From Aurifilum marmelostoma (lineage: Eukaryota; Ascomycota; Sordariomycetes; Diaporthales; Cryphonectriaceae), in contig JAMXSV010000029.1 in the NCBI GenBank assembly GCA_027559495.1, positions 434,001-498,000 on the forward strand: 64,000 bases of DNA. The letters are read 5' to 3'. The notes below the pieces were generated by a model, which worked only from the letters and a program-made list of their open reading frames with translations, was not told the DNA's origin and did not search any database. Of the stretch, positions 63,888-64,000 are shown piece by piece (the stretch's first letter is position 1; every line of letters starts with the position of its first letter). A program made the translations under genes and the position numbers.

Positions 63888-64000
63888 TTCGACTGATGGA
63901 GAGGAGAGGAGATGGGAAAGAAAGAGAAGCTGTTGATGAAAGGGGAAGGATTGGGCAAGTTTGCTGATGGCTGGGAGCTCAGAGCTGCTTGGTGTGGAAG
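63888..64000. promoter_or_regulatory. Leader/promoter start of ATP9
   Basis: Immediately upstream of ATP9 on the minus strand: pyrimidine-rich sequence (as read on the coding strand), typical of a fungal 5' leader. The promoter extends beyond the window. Confidence 0.4.

Overview
The window is nuclear DNA from a filamentous ascomycete (Pezizomycotina, most likely Sordariomycetes). The evidence is short GT-AG introns (about 45-170 bp) with CTRAY-like branch points, GC-rich coding sequence, long low-complexity intergenic spacers, and a eukaryotic gene set that includes Fig1, DASH subunit Spc34, Sld2, Rrp6, Rpn3, Gpi1, Mdm35, nuclear-encoded ATP9 and a Zn2Cys6 regulator. I see no plasmid, phage, CRISPR array, rRNA, recognisable tRNA or intact transposon.

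Layout. 1-17 kb: the 3' part of an MFS drug/H+ antiporter (+), a large GH47 alpha-mannosidase (+), a Fig1-type membrane protein (-) and an aldo-keto reductase (+), separated by long gene-poor spacers. 17-29.5 kb: proteasome subunit Rpn3 (-), TFIID/SAGA subunit TAF12 (-), an unrecognised acidic protein (-), kinetochore protein Spc34 (+), and a DsbA/FrnE-like thioredoxin-fold protein (-). 30-36 kb: a RING protein (+), an unusual PAF-acetylhydrolase-like protein with a Cys/Asp/His-rich tail (+), and replication factor Sld2 (-). 38-48.5 kb: vacuolar aspartic protease PEP4 (+), serine hydroxymethyltransferase (+), a D-2-hydroxyacid dehydrogenase (-), exosome nuclease Rrp6 (-) and Mdm35 (+). 49.4-64 kb: a small two-TM protein (+) ending 38 bp before Gpi1 (+), an unrecognised arginine-rich protein (+), a Zn2Cys6 transcription factor (-), an SDR (-) and ATP synthase subunit 9 (-).

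Most genes are unrelated single-copy housekeeping genes and form no pathway cluster. Possible functional pairings are the small two-TM gene with Gpi1, and the Zn2Cys6 factor with the adjacent SDR.

Two observations stand out. First, five gene models (Spc34, DsbA-like, Sld2, Mdm35, Zn2Cys6 factor) need exactly one base added or removed at a homopolymer run to read through. This looks like residual consensus indel error rather than biology. Second, the PAF-acetylhydrolase-like gene has Gly where the family has its nucleophile Ser, and continues into a 16-cysteine Asp/His-rich segment, a proline-rich linker and an acidic tail. I do not recognise this architecture. Exon coordinates were worked out by hand from splice signals and frame; there was no transcript support.
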